This document shows positions 22,760 to 35,131 of a stretch of DNA of 64,000 nucleotides, one piece after another (the stretch's first letter is position 1; the number at the start of each line of letters is the position of its first letter). Made by a program: the position numbers and the translations under genes. The DNA is from Coniella vitis (lineage: Eukaryota > Ascomycota > Sordariomycetes > Diaporthales > Schizoparmaceae), in contig WUJK01000008.1 of NCBI GenBank assembly GCA_011317545.1, positions 2,356,001-2,420,000 on the forward strand, in the 5' to 3' direction. The notes under the pieces were generated by a model. It ran no database searches and was not told the DNA's origin. It saw only the letters and a program-made list of their open reading frames with translations.

Positions 22760-25500
22760 TACCTGGTGCGGTTCCTGAGGATGTTCAAGAGTCTCTGGAC
22801 AACAATGTCGCGGTAGAAGACGCCGAATGGTGGAATAGTATCGAAATCCTGTCAAGAGGCAATTCTCACGATAACTATAGCGACATTCCAATAGTCGACG
22901 AGAACTTGGACCTACCGGTAGCAACCAAATGTCAGCCTGTCTAGGAAACCAGGTGCGACTCTCCAATTGAGGCCAAAGCAAGTGTTGGCATATCACCAGC
23001 CACCAGCTTTAACGAAAACGAAGTTGGGGAGGCTGGATGTTTGATTGTTCCTTATGAAGGTTCCAGTAACGGAGACGATGATGATGGTAGCGATCTTTTC
23101 CTTCAGTCTACCGATGCTAGGTTCATCGACTCGGGATGGGGGGATGAGTGCTTACATGACACAGAGGATATCGATTTTGAACTCGTCTACGCCCTGCACA
23201 CCTTTACAGCAACGGTCGAGGGGCAAGCCAATGCAACCAAAGGTGATGCCATGGTGCTGCTCGATGATAGCAACAGTTATTGGTGGCTTGTTCGTGTCGT
23301 CAAAGACAGTAGCATAGGTGCGAAACATTCCTCGAGGCAAATCCAGAGGCCTGGAATGTTGGGCAACTGACGTGATGCAGGATACTTGCCGGCTGAGCAC
23401 ATTGAGACACCAACAGAGCGACTTGCCCGCCTCAACAAGCACCGGAATATTGACGTACGTCTTGCCAAATGAAACCCAGCTACTGTGCCCAGAGAGGCTA
23501 AACTTGTATGTAGTTATCGGCCGCAATGCTAGGCGACCAAGCAGACAAGGGCAAGAGCGGACTCAAGACAGCCATGCGCAGAAGAAAAAAGAACGTCACG
23601 TTCGCAGCCCCTACATATGTGGACTATTCCGACTACGACTATGACACGGAAGATGAAGAGGAAGAGAACGAATTCATGGCACAACAACGGCAACAACAGC
23701 AGCAAGCACAACAGGCCCAGCAACAAACATCAACAAATAGCCAGACTAACAGTGATGACGACGACAAGGGCGATGAGACGGCAAAGGTTGCGCCGCTCCG
23801 CCCGCGGAGTCAGCAAAAGCCTGCACAAACCACTGACTCTGCCGCATCCGAATCCAACGAGCCTTCAACAACCTCTAACTCCAAGCCTGTCAGTCGCACG
23901 AGCGAGGAAATCTTTGAAACAAACGGAGTCGAAGGTCCAAAGAAGAAAGCGGATGGAACTGTCCGGGATTCGTTCTTCAAGGACGACACGGTCGAAACCA
24001 AAAAGATTACTCTTACGCCAGGCCTGCTTCGCGACGACGGTGGAGCAAGAGCATCTAGCGAGTCCCTTGACCGAGGCATGAAGCAGCGTCCAAGTTTTGA
24101 CAAACTGCTTGAAAAGGACTCCAAGGAGGACAAGAAGAAGGCAAAGGACAAGAAGGAGAAAGAAAAGAAGGGTGGCTTCCGGAGCCTCTTCTCACGCAAG
24201 GATAAGAAAAAGGGTGACGAGGATGACGAATCATTCGGCAAGCGCTCTATGGATGTTGGGAATGATTCGGCAGAGAGGCCCTCGGAAGACATTGGCGACG
24301 AGTTAGGTTCCGAGAAGGTCAATATGAGCCCCCAACGAAACCCAAGCAAACTTCAGAAACAACAACCACGGGTGGAGTCGTCGCTTTCGAGAAAGATCCC
24401 AGGTGCTGCCAGGGACGGGGCGGACGGCATGGATCTGTCGACCTTTTTGAATGAGGGAAACCTGAAGAATGTCTCTAGCGTACCACCAGCATCGATGCGC
24501 ATTGTCGATCCAGATGCTGACCTCTTTGAGGATGACGATGAACAAGAAGAAGAAGAGGAAGAAGAGGAAGAGCATCATCAACGCCATCCACAAGGTCATG
24601 CCAACGGCCGATCAGCTTCAGTGGATGATAGCAAGCAGGCGCCTCCGAGGCAGATGCCGGTCCGCTCGCAAAGTGCCGACAGCCAAAAGCCAGTACATAC
24701 AACTATTGCCAAGTCACGCATGCAGATCGATGATACGGACTCGGACGAGGCTGAACCAGAGGATGAGGAGACATCTGCAATGGAAAAAGACAGCAACGCT
24801 GAAGCTGAACCGGAGCCAGTATTCCAAACCCAACGCGAGCCAGCGCCGAGCGAATCAGGTAGACAACTGCAGCAGCAATCATCCCTGCGGCCGATTTTGC
24901 CAGGCGCGTTTCCGGATAGCTATGTCAGTCTCGTGTCTGAAGAGTCTACGTCGACTGTGACTGCAGAAAAATCTGGAGCTGGCGAGAAACCAAGAGATCG
25001 GTTGTCCGAGTCTCCGATTGAGGTATCTCCAATCACTCCGACAGAGAGTCAGCCGCCACCCTTGACGGGCGATAGCTCAAGCCAAGAGCACTCTTCACCT
25101 GTCTCTTCCCCGTCGCCAGAATTGATTGACCGAGACGAAGCTGGCGGCGAGCACCGCAAGCAGGACTCAGTCACTACCTCTACATCGACAACCACAGTTT
25201 CGACATGGAACGATGAGAGCCTGCGTGCCTTTTTCGATTCTGGCGCCGAGATTCGGGACCTCTTGGTCGTTGTCTACGACAAGAATGATGTGGAACCTGT
25301 CGGCTCTGATCACCCTGTTGCTGGAGCACTCTTCAAAGAGCAAAATGCCAAATTGGCAGAAATTACCACTGTAAGTGTGCATTCAAGTGTCAATGCTTGG
25401 ACTAAAGTATATCAAGGGACTAACCATTTGGCAATAGCAACTTGACAATATGCTTGGCGACTGGTTGGCGCGCAAGCAGCGACTACGAGGCACAGTCTAG
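21821..25500 (+). CDS. tea4: Tea4/Bud14-type SH3 polarity factor, with one in-frame TAG stop
   Basis: Proposed exons: 21821-21848, 22091-23317, 23381-23454, 23514-25370, 25438-25500; all splice sites are GT-AG and the phases agree. The family anchors the polarity landmark at growing tips and recruits type-1 phosphatase. Seen: a Ser/Asp-rich N-terminus containing DDMMDKISSSPSIDDG; a His10 run; an SH3 domain from YALHTFTATVEGQ, rebuilt over exons 2-3 and ending near GYLPAEHIE. Just after it comes KNVTF, which fits the RVxF PP1-docking pattern, within RRRKKNVTFAAPTYVDYSDY. A long disordered acidic/Ser middle and a conserved C-terminus (DLLVVVYDKNDVEPVGSDHP, ending WLARKQRLRGTV) follow. Odd: codon 294 of this model is TAG (22942-22944) while the frame stays open on both sides. 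Either the gene is broken, the base is an error, or a non-canonical intron (for example 22931-22999, weak GTCAGC donor) removes it. Confidence 0.8.
22729..22758 (+). repeat. (CAT)n array encoding a His10 run
   Basis: Trinucleotide array inside exon 2 of the tea4-like gene, read as ten consecutive histidines. Poly-His runs in this disordered region also occur in other fungal Tea4 proteins as I recall the family. Confidence 0.9.
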
Positions 25501-27349
25501 ACTGTTCCGCTACCTATTCCTGCAATCAAAAGATACCCCTTTTTGATATATTCTTTGTGGCATTTGGCTCTCTTGGAAGCTCCTGCCCCCTTGTCTTCTT
25601 CTTCTCTTCTTTTTCTCATTTACCATTGGTTAGATATTGGACCTTGCCGGCTCAAGAGGGTCCCTGCGTGGACTGCTTACCCGTAGGTGACAGTCGCCCT
25701 CGCAGTTTCACATAGATGTTAACGCTGTTTGCTGCATTGTTAGATATAGTAATGCAAAAACGGGCGTTCATGGAATGGAAGATGGAATGGTTTCGAAATG
25801 ACAGTTTAGGATGGGTGTTTTGATGATGGCAGAAAACTGAATACCACTGGCAGCTTAGGCATATACCTGTTCGATTTGCTGATTGTTTTCATCCTCTCCT
25901 TTTTTTTCCATCTCTGTGTGTTGTGGCAGAAGGACAATAAAAAAAGAATTCCTCTTACTGTTGACTGGCGATGGATGGCTTGCTGCTGTTTCTGCGTGTA
26001 CAAAGTAATGAGTGATGGGCAGGCCCTATATAGGCCTTCCTATAATATATAGGCTACCTAGGTACTGCTTCTTACGTACCTGTTATTATGCACTATGTTA
26101 GGTACGTAGTACATGGTAGTTGCTGCTTTGTTTCTCAATGGCAATGGAGATGCAGCTTGGCCCGAGTTGTGCCTGCCCCTTCTGAGCCAGTGGGGCAAGA
26201 TACCGTACCCACAGCCCTACGAGGTGGGTGCCTCCGGACTTGCCCCGTGCCTTCCCTGAACTTTTTTTTGTGTTCTCTTGACAGCGCAAACCGACGAGTT
26301 CAAGAGGGTTGAACGGAGTGTTCATGACGCCATTGCCTTCTGTTTTGCTTCTTTCCCTCGCCGCCAAAAGATACGATCGATAAATTTCCGGAGCGCTATG
26401 CACGAGCCTTGAAAAACCCCCGTTCTTTTAGCGACCAACGCAACTCGACGCATTTGGAGTATAAAGCGCAATCTACATTTTCCCCCTGCGCAGCCTATTT
26501 CCGACACCTCAATATCAGCCACCTATATGCTCCTGCATGGCAGAGTTGTGTGTCCATTTTGTCAAAACCTACATAGTAGTTGATCAGGCTGCTCGAGATT
26601 CAGTTTCCATCCCTTCGTTAGCAGCACTGGAGCCTTGACAAAGCACTTGTCCGCTTGACTCGAGGCATCCAGCACAAGTCCAAGCACAAGCAATATTTAA
26701 AAACCACTCTCCAAAGTCGTTGACCTTGATATTTTCTGTCTTTGGAAACCCAAGTACAAACAAGAGTATCAAGTACCAAGCACAACCCTTCCGCAGCAGG
26801 CAACCACAGTATACTGCTACCCAGCCCCCCGCCTCAGCACCCCAATCAGCCAAGCTGCCCCTGCTGAAGGCCAGGATAGCTCCTCACTAACAGGCCTTGT
26901 CAAGCTCTGAGCAGCTTGCACCTTCTGAAAAGCAACCGCCTGAACACGGGTCATTTTACACACACGCGCCACACTACAAAGTGCTGATCCCAAGCCGACA
27001 GACGCAATCCAGGCAAACCCCTCCTTACATCCCCTCATTCCTTTGGCCTTCCATTCCCCCCATAGGCAGAAGAGCCACAGGATCGGGAGAGACAAAGACG
27101 GGCTCGCCGCACTTTGTTGTCTGCTGTGTCTGTGTGTTTTGTTCTGTCTTGTTTTGCATGTGCATGTTTGTGTGTTGCTGTTGTCGTGTGCGTCTCTGAC
27201 CTCGGCGCGTCGCACACAACGACGCCTCACACAAGGTTTCCCATACGTCAACTATGTCACAGAACCCAACAAGCGGGCTACATCACCTCCAACCAGCACC
27301 GCACAAGATCAAGATACCTAGAAGAGCTGCTAGCTACACTGCAGCCACC
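25501..27349. other. Spacer between the tea4-like gene and the small ENY2-like gene
   Basis: Holds the 3' flank of the tea4-like gene and the promoter of the next gene. A TACCTAGGTA palindrome (26055-26064) and a TACATAGTA copy (26570-26578) are present. No supported gene. Confidence 0.6.
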
Positions 27350-28057
27350 ATGGACAACGACCTGCGCTCACAGTTGAACGTCCAGCTTGTCGCTGGTGGA
27401 CACGACAAGAAGTAAGCCTTTTCTATATCCTGGTTTGGTTTCTTCGTGTTCCCTTTATCTTGTTTTTTGAGGGACGTTGTGCCGCAACTCTGCAGGAGTC
27501 CAACCCCTCCAGCTTTAGATTTGCAACTCATTGTCAAAGACAAGGAGAAGGAGGACCGTCTGCTCTAAAACAAGAAAACCGACCCGAGATGCTTTGCTAA
27601 CTATGGCTGACTGTCCTTTTGCACATACAGAATTCAAGAACAACTCCTCTACGCCCTCAACGCCCACCCAAACAATTGGCCCACCCAGGTCCAAGCCCGC
27701 GCGCTCGCTCTCCTTCGATCAGGCGAAGCTACAACCTTTCCCCAGCTGCTCAAGCAGATCCTCGAAGAAGTTCGCAAGGAGACGGCCCTCGAACCCAAAT
27801 CCGCCGCCAATGGAAGTAATGGAAGCAACGGCGCCGACGCGTCAGTGCAAGTCAACGGTGGCACCACCGCCACACCCTCAACCATCGGCAAAAAGGCAAA
27901 CGGCGCAGGACCAGGTCCGGGCGAGGCTAGCAACCTCCATCAAAGCACCAAACAGAGCCTGGCTGTGCCACAGTCAGTTGTCGACGAGGCGCTCAAGGCG
28001 ACGAGGGATGCGCTGGTGTCAGTGGCCGAGTTCGAAGAGGCAGATAGAACGACTTGA
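27350..28057 (+). CDS. Small conserved fungal protein with ENY2/Sus1-like pattern
   Basis: Two exons, 27350-27411 and 27631-28057 (162 aa), with a GTAAGC...ACAG intron of 219 bases and a good start context (GCCACCATGG). I do not recognise a named gene. Residues 5-23 read LRSQLNVQLVAGGHDKKIQ, followed by a helix-like stretch, NNWPTQVQARALALLRSGEA and TTFPQLLKQILEEV. A Gly/Asn/Ala/Thr-rich linker of about 60 residues comes next, then VPQSVVDEALKATRDAL near the end. The order of hydrophobic, Gly and Trp positions resembles ENY2/Sus1, the small helical subunit of the SAGA DUB module and TREX-2, including its closing VP-S-V-E-L-R-L pattern. The long linker is not part of that fold. The link is a pattern comparison by eye only; a conserved hypothetical of unknown role is the safe call. 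Confidence 0.7.
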
Positions 28058-29795
28058 AACAACCAAAGGCAACCAAATTCGATGAACGACGGAGGCGTTG
28101 TTGATGGGGGGTGGGTTTGCCCTGATCAGTCCAAGAAAATACTATGGCATGCGGCATTGCTCGTCGAATGCCGTGTTCAAGACACAAAACTCACTTCTAA
28201 TAATTTGGAGGAGTCTGGGCACAACGCTGCAGTGCAAAACCTCCAAGAAACCAAGGGCAGTTCAAGGATCAGATTTCGCTGTTGCCTTGACCAGCTTGTG
28301 CAAAGATGATCCACGTTTATTGGCACCAGCACGCGATACCCAACCTGATCTTGTCTTGCTACACAAGCTCAACTTTAGCCATCAACAAAAGTGTTTCCCA
28401 GCTAATCTGTACAAAGCTGTCACAACTTTCCAAAGTTGGTTATCAGACACAATATTGTTGCCTTTGCAAAGAATATTTTGCTTTTTACGTTTTCTTTTCC
28501 TGGATGCGAGTGCTCGACTCAGCAACTGAGCTCAACAGACCGGCGGCGCATAAAAAGGGGTACGGGGAAAGGGCAAATGGTCCCTGTCATGGCGTTTTCG
28601 GATGACATTTAGAAGAGTTTCTTGTTGCACGATGCAGATACATTTGCCCGTAAAAGAAGACATGTTATTGTTGCAGTCATGTTTACACCGTGGATGTATG
28701 TAAACCGAGAATAGCAAGAAGCAATCAAAGTGCTAACACCGATGCATATTGTCTCGCAATACGAGGTCACCCGTGATAGCCAGCCAGCCAGCCAGCTACT
28801 GAACCCCCTCTGCTGTATATTCACATTTACCATAAGACTCTTCTGATCAGAGTGTCAACCAATCAGTCCGCAAATGTCGTTCGAGAATACCTCGATTAGA
28901 AAACAGCTCTTGAAAACTTACACGACTATACTTGGTCGTTTGTACGTGACGTACCGACTTTACATGGTGTTGCTGACATGCTTACGCACAGTTGTATATA
29001 AATATAAATAGATATATATATAAAAGAAACACTAACCTAGAATTTTCAATGTGATATTCATAGGATGTCATTGTCTACACTGGCCCCGGCTGACCCAGCG
29101 GCCACCTGCCTTTTTAGATATTAATAATGAGGACCGTACTTGGGCACACGCATCTGTCTAGTTTTCGTATACCTTGGTCCCTTGCATTCAACCCCATCGT
29201 GTAAGTGTCCGAAAGATGCATAAATATTATTTAATACATACCAACCATTGTATGTAGAACATGCTGAGTAGACATTGTTCATGCGCAAGATCGAAGAATT
29301 GTGATTTTGTCCATTCGTTATGAAAGTCCTTACCTGGGCTACTTGACGTCTTCGCCAACCAGTTATTGTTACAAGACTACTCAAGAAGGCGCTGCAACCA
29401 ATCAAGAAAGGACACACCAGGGGGCTAACAAACGTTGTCTCTCATTAAAGAAATCTATCGCAATCCAGATTGCCTGTGCCAAGGCAGCCAGTAAAACTCC
29501 AAGGTCTGAAGTCCCGTAGTACGGCAAACGAAACCAGATGTAGGAACTCCGGGCACAAACCGATATGTTGACAGAACTCCCGTAACAGAGTCTCGCCCAT
29601 ATCTGGGGGACCTACGCAAGACCTTCATACCCGAGTTACCTAAGCACCATCTTCTTCCCTCAGTTCTTCTGTACTAGACACTCAGTCGCCCGCATGTACC
29701 AAGCCACTTGCCCATACGTGCCTTTAAAAATTCAAACGCGATGCTCATTGCCCCGCTGCTGTAAATTACAGTCACCACATTTACTGTGATGCAAT
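28058..29795. other. Convergent spacer between the ENY2-like gene and cdc48
   Basis: Should contain the terminators of both flanking genes. It has short low-complexity stretches such as AT-rich DNA at about 28995-29026 and a (CCAG)n run at about 28783-28799. I see no gene. Confidence 0.6.
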
Positions 29796-32462
29796 TTAGT
29801 CGTAGAGACCGTCATCATTGCCGGCGTCGCCAAAGTTGTCAGCGCCGTCGTTGGCGGTCGCATCAGGGAACTTGAAGTAGGCACCGGGACCGGCGTTCTT
29901 CATTTGTTGAGCAAACGCCTCGTAGCGGCGAATCTCGACATCGCTAACTGAGCGGCGGGCCATTTGCATAGCCTCCTCGAAGTGGCGCTTGGCGAGCTCT
30001 GGAACGGGGTCCTCGGCATCGTCGTCCATCTCAATGTCCTCGCCAGCGACCTCACGAGCCTTGGTCCGCTCAATGTCAAGAGCGATCGACTCCTTGATGG
30101 CAAGCTTAACAGCACGCTGAGTAATGAAACCCAGATCGGCACCAGAGAACCCGTGGGTCTTGGAAGCGATGTAGTTAAGATCGATGTCGCCAGCCACAGG
30201 AGTCTTGCGAAGCTGAGCCTGGAGAATGCCCAGGCGACCAGCCTCATCAGGAAGGGGCACGTAGATGAGCGAGTCCAGACGACCAGGACGGCAAAGGGCG
30301 GGGTCCAGTTGCTCAGGTCGGTTGGTAGCACCGATAACGAAGACGTTCTTCTTGGAAGTCATACCATCCATCTCCGTCAGAAGCTGGTTGACCACACGGT
30401 CAGAAGCGCCGCCAGCGTCGCCCACGGAACCGCCGCGAGCCTTAGCAATAGAATCCAGCTCGTCGAGGAACACAATACAGGGAGCAGCAGCGCGGGCCTT
30501 GTCGAAAATGTCACGAATGTTGCTCTCGGACTCACCGAACCACATACTCAGCAGCTCAGGGCCCTTGACGGAGATAAAGTTGGCAGAGCATTCGTTGGCG
30601 ACAGCCTTGGCCAACATCGTCTTACCCGTACCAGGGGGTCCGTAAAAGAGGACACCACGGGAGGGAGACATGCCAAACTTGAGGAATTTTTCGGGGTGGT
30701 CCACGGGGTACTGCACTTGTTCCTTGAGTTCTTGCTTGACACCTTCCAGACCACCAATGTCTTCCCAGCGAACGTTGGGAACCTCGACAACAGCAACTTC
30801 GCGCAGAGCCGATGGGTTGGAAACGCCGAGAGCGAAGCGGAAGTTGTCCATGGTGACACCGAGAGAGTCGAGGACCTCAGCGTCAATGGTGTCCTCATCA
30901 AGATCAATAAGATCCATCTTCTCGCGAATTTGCTGCATGGCAGCTTCGGAGCAGAGGGCGGCAACGTCGGAACCAACGTAACCGTGAGTCTCTGCGGCAA
31001 TCTGCTCCAGGTCAACGTCGTCGGCGAGCTTCATGTTCTTGGTGTGGATTTGCAGGATTTCCAGACGACCAGTTGGGTCGGGAATGCCAATATCAACCTC
31101 GCGGTCGAAACGGCCGAAACGACGAAGAGCGGGGTCGATGGAGTTGGGCCGATTTGTCGCAGCCATGACGACAACGTTGGAGCGAGCCTTCATGCCGTCC
31201 ATGAGGGTCAGGAGCTGGGACACGACACGACGCTCAACTTCACCATTAGTCTTTTCACGCTTGGGGGCGATCGAATCGATTTCGTCAATGAAGATGATGG
31301 CCGGGGAGTTCTTCTCGGCCTCCTCGAAAGCCTTGCGAAGGTTGGATTCGGATTCACCAGCCATCTTGGACATGATTTCCGGACCGTTGATCAGGAAAAA
31401 GAAGGCGCCCGTCTCGTTGGCAACCGCTCGAGCCATGAGCGTCTTACCAGTACCTGGAGGACCAAACAAGAGCACACCCCGAGGAGGCTTGATACCGATG
31501 GACTTGAAAAGTTGAGGATGGCGCAGAGGAAGCTCAACCATCTCACGGATCTGAGCCATCTGCTTCCTGCAGCCACCAATGTCATCGTATCCAACTTCGT
31601 TCAAGTTGTTCTCTTCCTCATCACGTTGGATGGGCTCGCCCTCACAGTGAATGACGGTGTCTTGTGCCACAATACCGTACTCTGGGGGGTCAACCTCGAC
31701 AATCTTGAACTCGACTTGTCTCATACCACCGCGGGCAATGAAGAGGTCACCCTGGCGGACGGGGCGGTAGGCCTCGCGAAAGTACGGGGCGAGGAATACA
31801 TCGAACAGCGAGCCAGTGAGGCCTTCGACTGTGTCGGCAATTGGGAGGACGGCGATGCGCTTGGCCTTTGGAGAGGGTCAGCAATTGTTGCTCAGAGATG
31901 AACATTGGTCATATAGCCGCGTGCTTACATATTTGATGTCAGGGCAAGGGTGGATCGAGACGATATCGCCGTGCTTGACGCGCAGGTTGTGCCGCACAAC
32001 ACGGTTCAAGCGGCAGCTGCCGTCATCGAGATCATCGTCACCAAGAACAACCAGGACGGTGTCCTTTCTCTTCTTGCCTCGGACGAGGACGGTATCGCCA
32101 CGGAACAGCTGAAGAGCGTCCATGGTGTTGTTTGATAGTGCGATAATGGAGTTGTCATCATTGACAGCATCGGTAACCCTGTTTGCTTCTGTTAGGCGAT
32201 GCTTCTACGAGCCAAGACTACGGAAGGGGGTCAGAGAATACGTACATGAGCTGGTTGGGCTTCTTCTTCTTCTTGAGGATGGCGGTTGCGGTGTCATCTT
32301 CATCTTTGCGTTCAGCCCCAGAGGCATCCCTGCGTGAGATGTAAGCTGTTTACGCTCGAGCAAAGACGCGGTGGGCGTCCATGGTGGGGTCAAGAGTGCT
32401 ACCTACATCAAGTGGGCCTTCTTCTTCTGGTCAGCAGTATCGGGGGTGGGTTCGGGCGCCAT
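29796..32462 (-). CDS. cdc48: Cdc48/p97 AAA+ ATPase
   Basis: Four exons on the minus strand: 32462-32407, 32329-32246, 32178-31929, 31865-29796 (819 aa, the usual Cdc48 length). Three short 5' introns are all in phase. Cdc48 is the hexameric segregase that unfolds ubiquitinated clients in ERAD, ribosome quality control and chromatin-linked turnover, with cofactors such as Ufd1-Npl4. Seen: an N-domain including NTMDALQLFRGDTVLVRGKK; D1 with Walker A GPPGTGKT (265-272) and Walker B IIFIDE (Glu325); D2 with Walker A GPPGTGKT (539-546) and Walker B IVFLDE (Glu599); arginine-finger regions RRFGRFDRE and CRPGRLDS. The acidic C-terminus ends in GLYD, close to the LY(D/N) tail that binds PUB/PUL cofactors. 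Nothing is missing. It is divergent from CHS7, with 2.7 kb between the start codons. Confidence 0.98.
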
Positions 32463-35131
32463 TGTGACTGATTGCTCTGAGAAGATGCGGGCCACAAGGG
32501 TGCAGGAAGATGTCGACGGTCGCGGGTGCGGAAGGTTTGCCGCTTTGCTGGAACGTCAAGGCCTGGCAGCTTGCAGCGGGGAAGTCGTTCGCGACACGGG
32601 GCAAACAACGAGACGTAGCGGCAGGAAAAGTCAAAGGGAAACGACCAAGAGATGGACTGATGGTCTCAGGAGAAGGGGGACGCTGCAGCGGAGGAGGTGA
32701 AAAGTAAAAGTGCGGTTGAGTTTGGAGGTTGAAGTAGAAGGTGGAAGGAGAGAAGCTGTTGGCGGACTAAATGGCCGGGCGACCAAGACGAAGGTGGCAC
32801 CAAACCCCAGTCAGAGCCAGGCACTCCATAGATGACGAACTGGAACTGGAACGGAAGGCGAAGCTTGGGTGAGCATGCGCTAACCGGCTGGAACAACTGC
32901 CCGGGGCGAATCAGCTCCACTTATTGGTTGTAGTGGGCCACTCTGAGTGCGTGCTGTCGCCTCTGCCTCTGCCTATGCCTCCCCCTGGCACCTGCCCCAG
33001 CCTGCCCAAACTGTCTTGATAATCGACCTTTGTGGCACGCCTCGGCAGTGTGGCAGCCTGTAATAGAACCTTCCAGCGCCTCCGAACCCCCCCAAATTCA
33101 AAGCCCGTGTGTGGCGTTCAACAACTGCAGACGATGCCTCGCGAGCAACGACTCAGGCACTCTCATCCGCATGCTTTTGCTTGAGACCATGCGCAAAAAA
33201 CTGACAGAGTGGCCTCCCGCATTTGGATGCGAGGCTGTACCATTCCGGATACTGCTAAGTCCTATCTGGCCTTGCCACCCTTGGCCCTCTGCATCGCTGC
33301 TATTGGATCAGTAATGCTTGACCCTGGGCTTGGACCGCAAGGTGGACGGCACTGACCTTGTGCTGGCAGGCTGGATCTTGAACCATTCGTCTCCGGCTGT
33401 GGGTGTTGAATTGCTAATCATGAGAATTGGTACCACTTCTGCATCCGCCCATCCGTCCCATGCATCAGTCAGCCAGCCAGTCTATGGCACAAAGTACTAA
33501 GTACATTCTTGGTCAGTATTCTGGCAACGTTCTCCGCAGGAGCCAAAGAATTGACCGAGCCTAAACATAAGACAACAGTGTTATATCAATTACATCCAGG
33601 ATGCCGCGGCCAGATTGACCATTCAGCTACAGCTCTGCCTTGCTGTCGGCAGGTCAAGTTCGGTTTGTATCCAAAATTGGCCAGTGTTCAGGCAAAGCAC
33701 GAGCCTACAGCGCTTCGACCTAGCGGACAAGTACTACCATAGTAGCCGTCTGAGCACTATCCGTAGCTGAACAGGAGTGCACTTGGAGGCTGCAGTCTTG
33801 GAGTTACGAGGACCTGCAGGACGACGAGTGCATTCAGTATCTTGCTCAGGACTGCTATGTCGTGGACCATTCACCTTAGTTTTAACTAGATAATCAGGTA
33901 GTGTAGACAGACCCGCCTCATTACGTGCTTCGCATAAAGGCTATACTTGAAACCACACTGCTACCGCGCAAGATCTCGCTGAGCAATACAGGGACCCTGT
34001 TAAGATCATGCGTCTTTGGTCCTAAAAGGCGGGGAACCTGGAGCTATCTCTCAACGAGTCTGGTCGGGTACATGACGCACAGATAACATTCTGAAATAGC
34101 ATATTACATACATAGTATAAACATACTACATAGTATGATATGCCGAGGGACCTGACCTATTCATCGCTTGGTAATGGTAGCCTTTCAGCCGTAACTTGCA
34201 AGTTTGCAGGTCTCTATGGTAGTAGGCCTCGAAGTCTTAGTTATCATGTGCCTAGGTAGTCACGACGTGGTTGCTTACATCACTACTATGTACGCGCCGC
34301 ATCGTGGTTCTGCTGAGCTTGTGACGCCAGGCGGGAACCCACTGATTCCAGAGAGGTTGCGGTCCTGCTATGGCAGCTGTGGCTGCCAGGGGTAGGCCTG
34401 CCGGCGGGGCCTGGACCCCAGCCGCCTTGGGGGCTTCTGGGGCTGGGGACAACATTGGCAAGCAACTAGCCTCAGCATGGCTTCGCTCAGCCAATTCCAG
34501 AGCAGGTCCCTCCTTTTTTCTCACCAACCGCGACTTGCCTTTTGCTCGTCCGTCCCTCGCCATCACGACCAGCGCCCAACGGTAGGCGCTGAGGAGCAGG
34601 CACCGCAAGGCAAGCCGAATACCCTCGCTCGTTATCGACGAACCTCTGCGGCCTGCATCGCCAGCGGCTATCTCTCGTTGCCATCACGCCTTGCGCAACT
34701 CAGCTGAGCGCAACGAGGGCTACACTGCTAGTCCCCCCCGTCCTTGTCCTTGGTGCATTGCCTGTCCCGACCTCGTATTTTTTTCCCCTCCCCTTTCGAC
34801 GTCGTCCAAGGCTCGCGGGTCACGCCTTCCGTTTGTTTATCGAAACAGTTTCCTTCTCTTGGTCTTGGCCCGCCACAAATTGCCGCTTCACGGGCATCAA
34901 CACACCGATTCAAGACGTCCCGGAAGAGGAGGATTGGCGGATTTGGGAACCTCATCTCCCGATTTAACGAGTCGCAGCCTGTAGCCGCAACCGTTGGACC
35001 CACATCACCATCGACCGACTGAAGGGCCCTCGCGATTTCTCGGATCCTGTGCACTTCGTCGTCTTTGAAAAGCGGCTCTCGTCAAACGTATCCAGGCCTT
35101 GCAGAGGAGCACTCGATCCTCTACGACCACC
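32463..35131. other. Divergent promoter region between cdc48 and CHS7
   Basis: The start codons of cdc48 (-) and CHS7 (+) face outward from this 2.7-kb stretch, so both promoters lie in it. Three exact TACATAGTA/TACTATGTA copies lie near the middle (34109, 34127, 34284), one of them in the dyad ATACTA-CA-TAGTAT. The last 400 bases before CHS7 are pyrimidine-rich, as expected for a leader. No additional gene is supported. Confidence 0.6.

Noticed and set aside
29964..31901. 645-codon open frame on + opposite cdc48
   Set aside because: It is the mirror of the strongly biased cdc48 coding strand. It has no domain or start context, and the minus strand encodes an obvious Cdc48.
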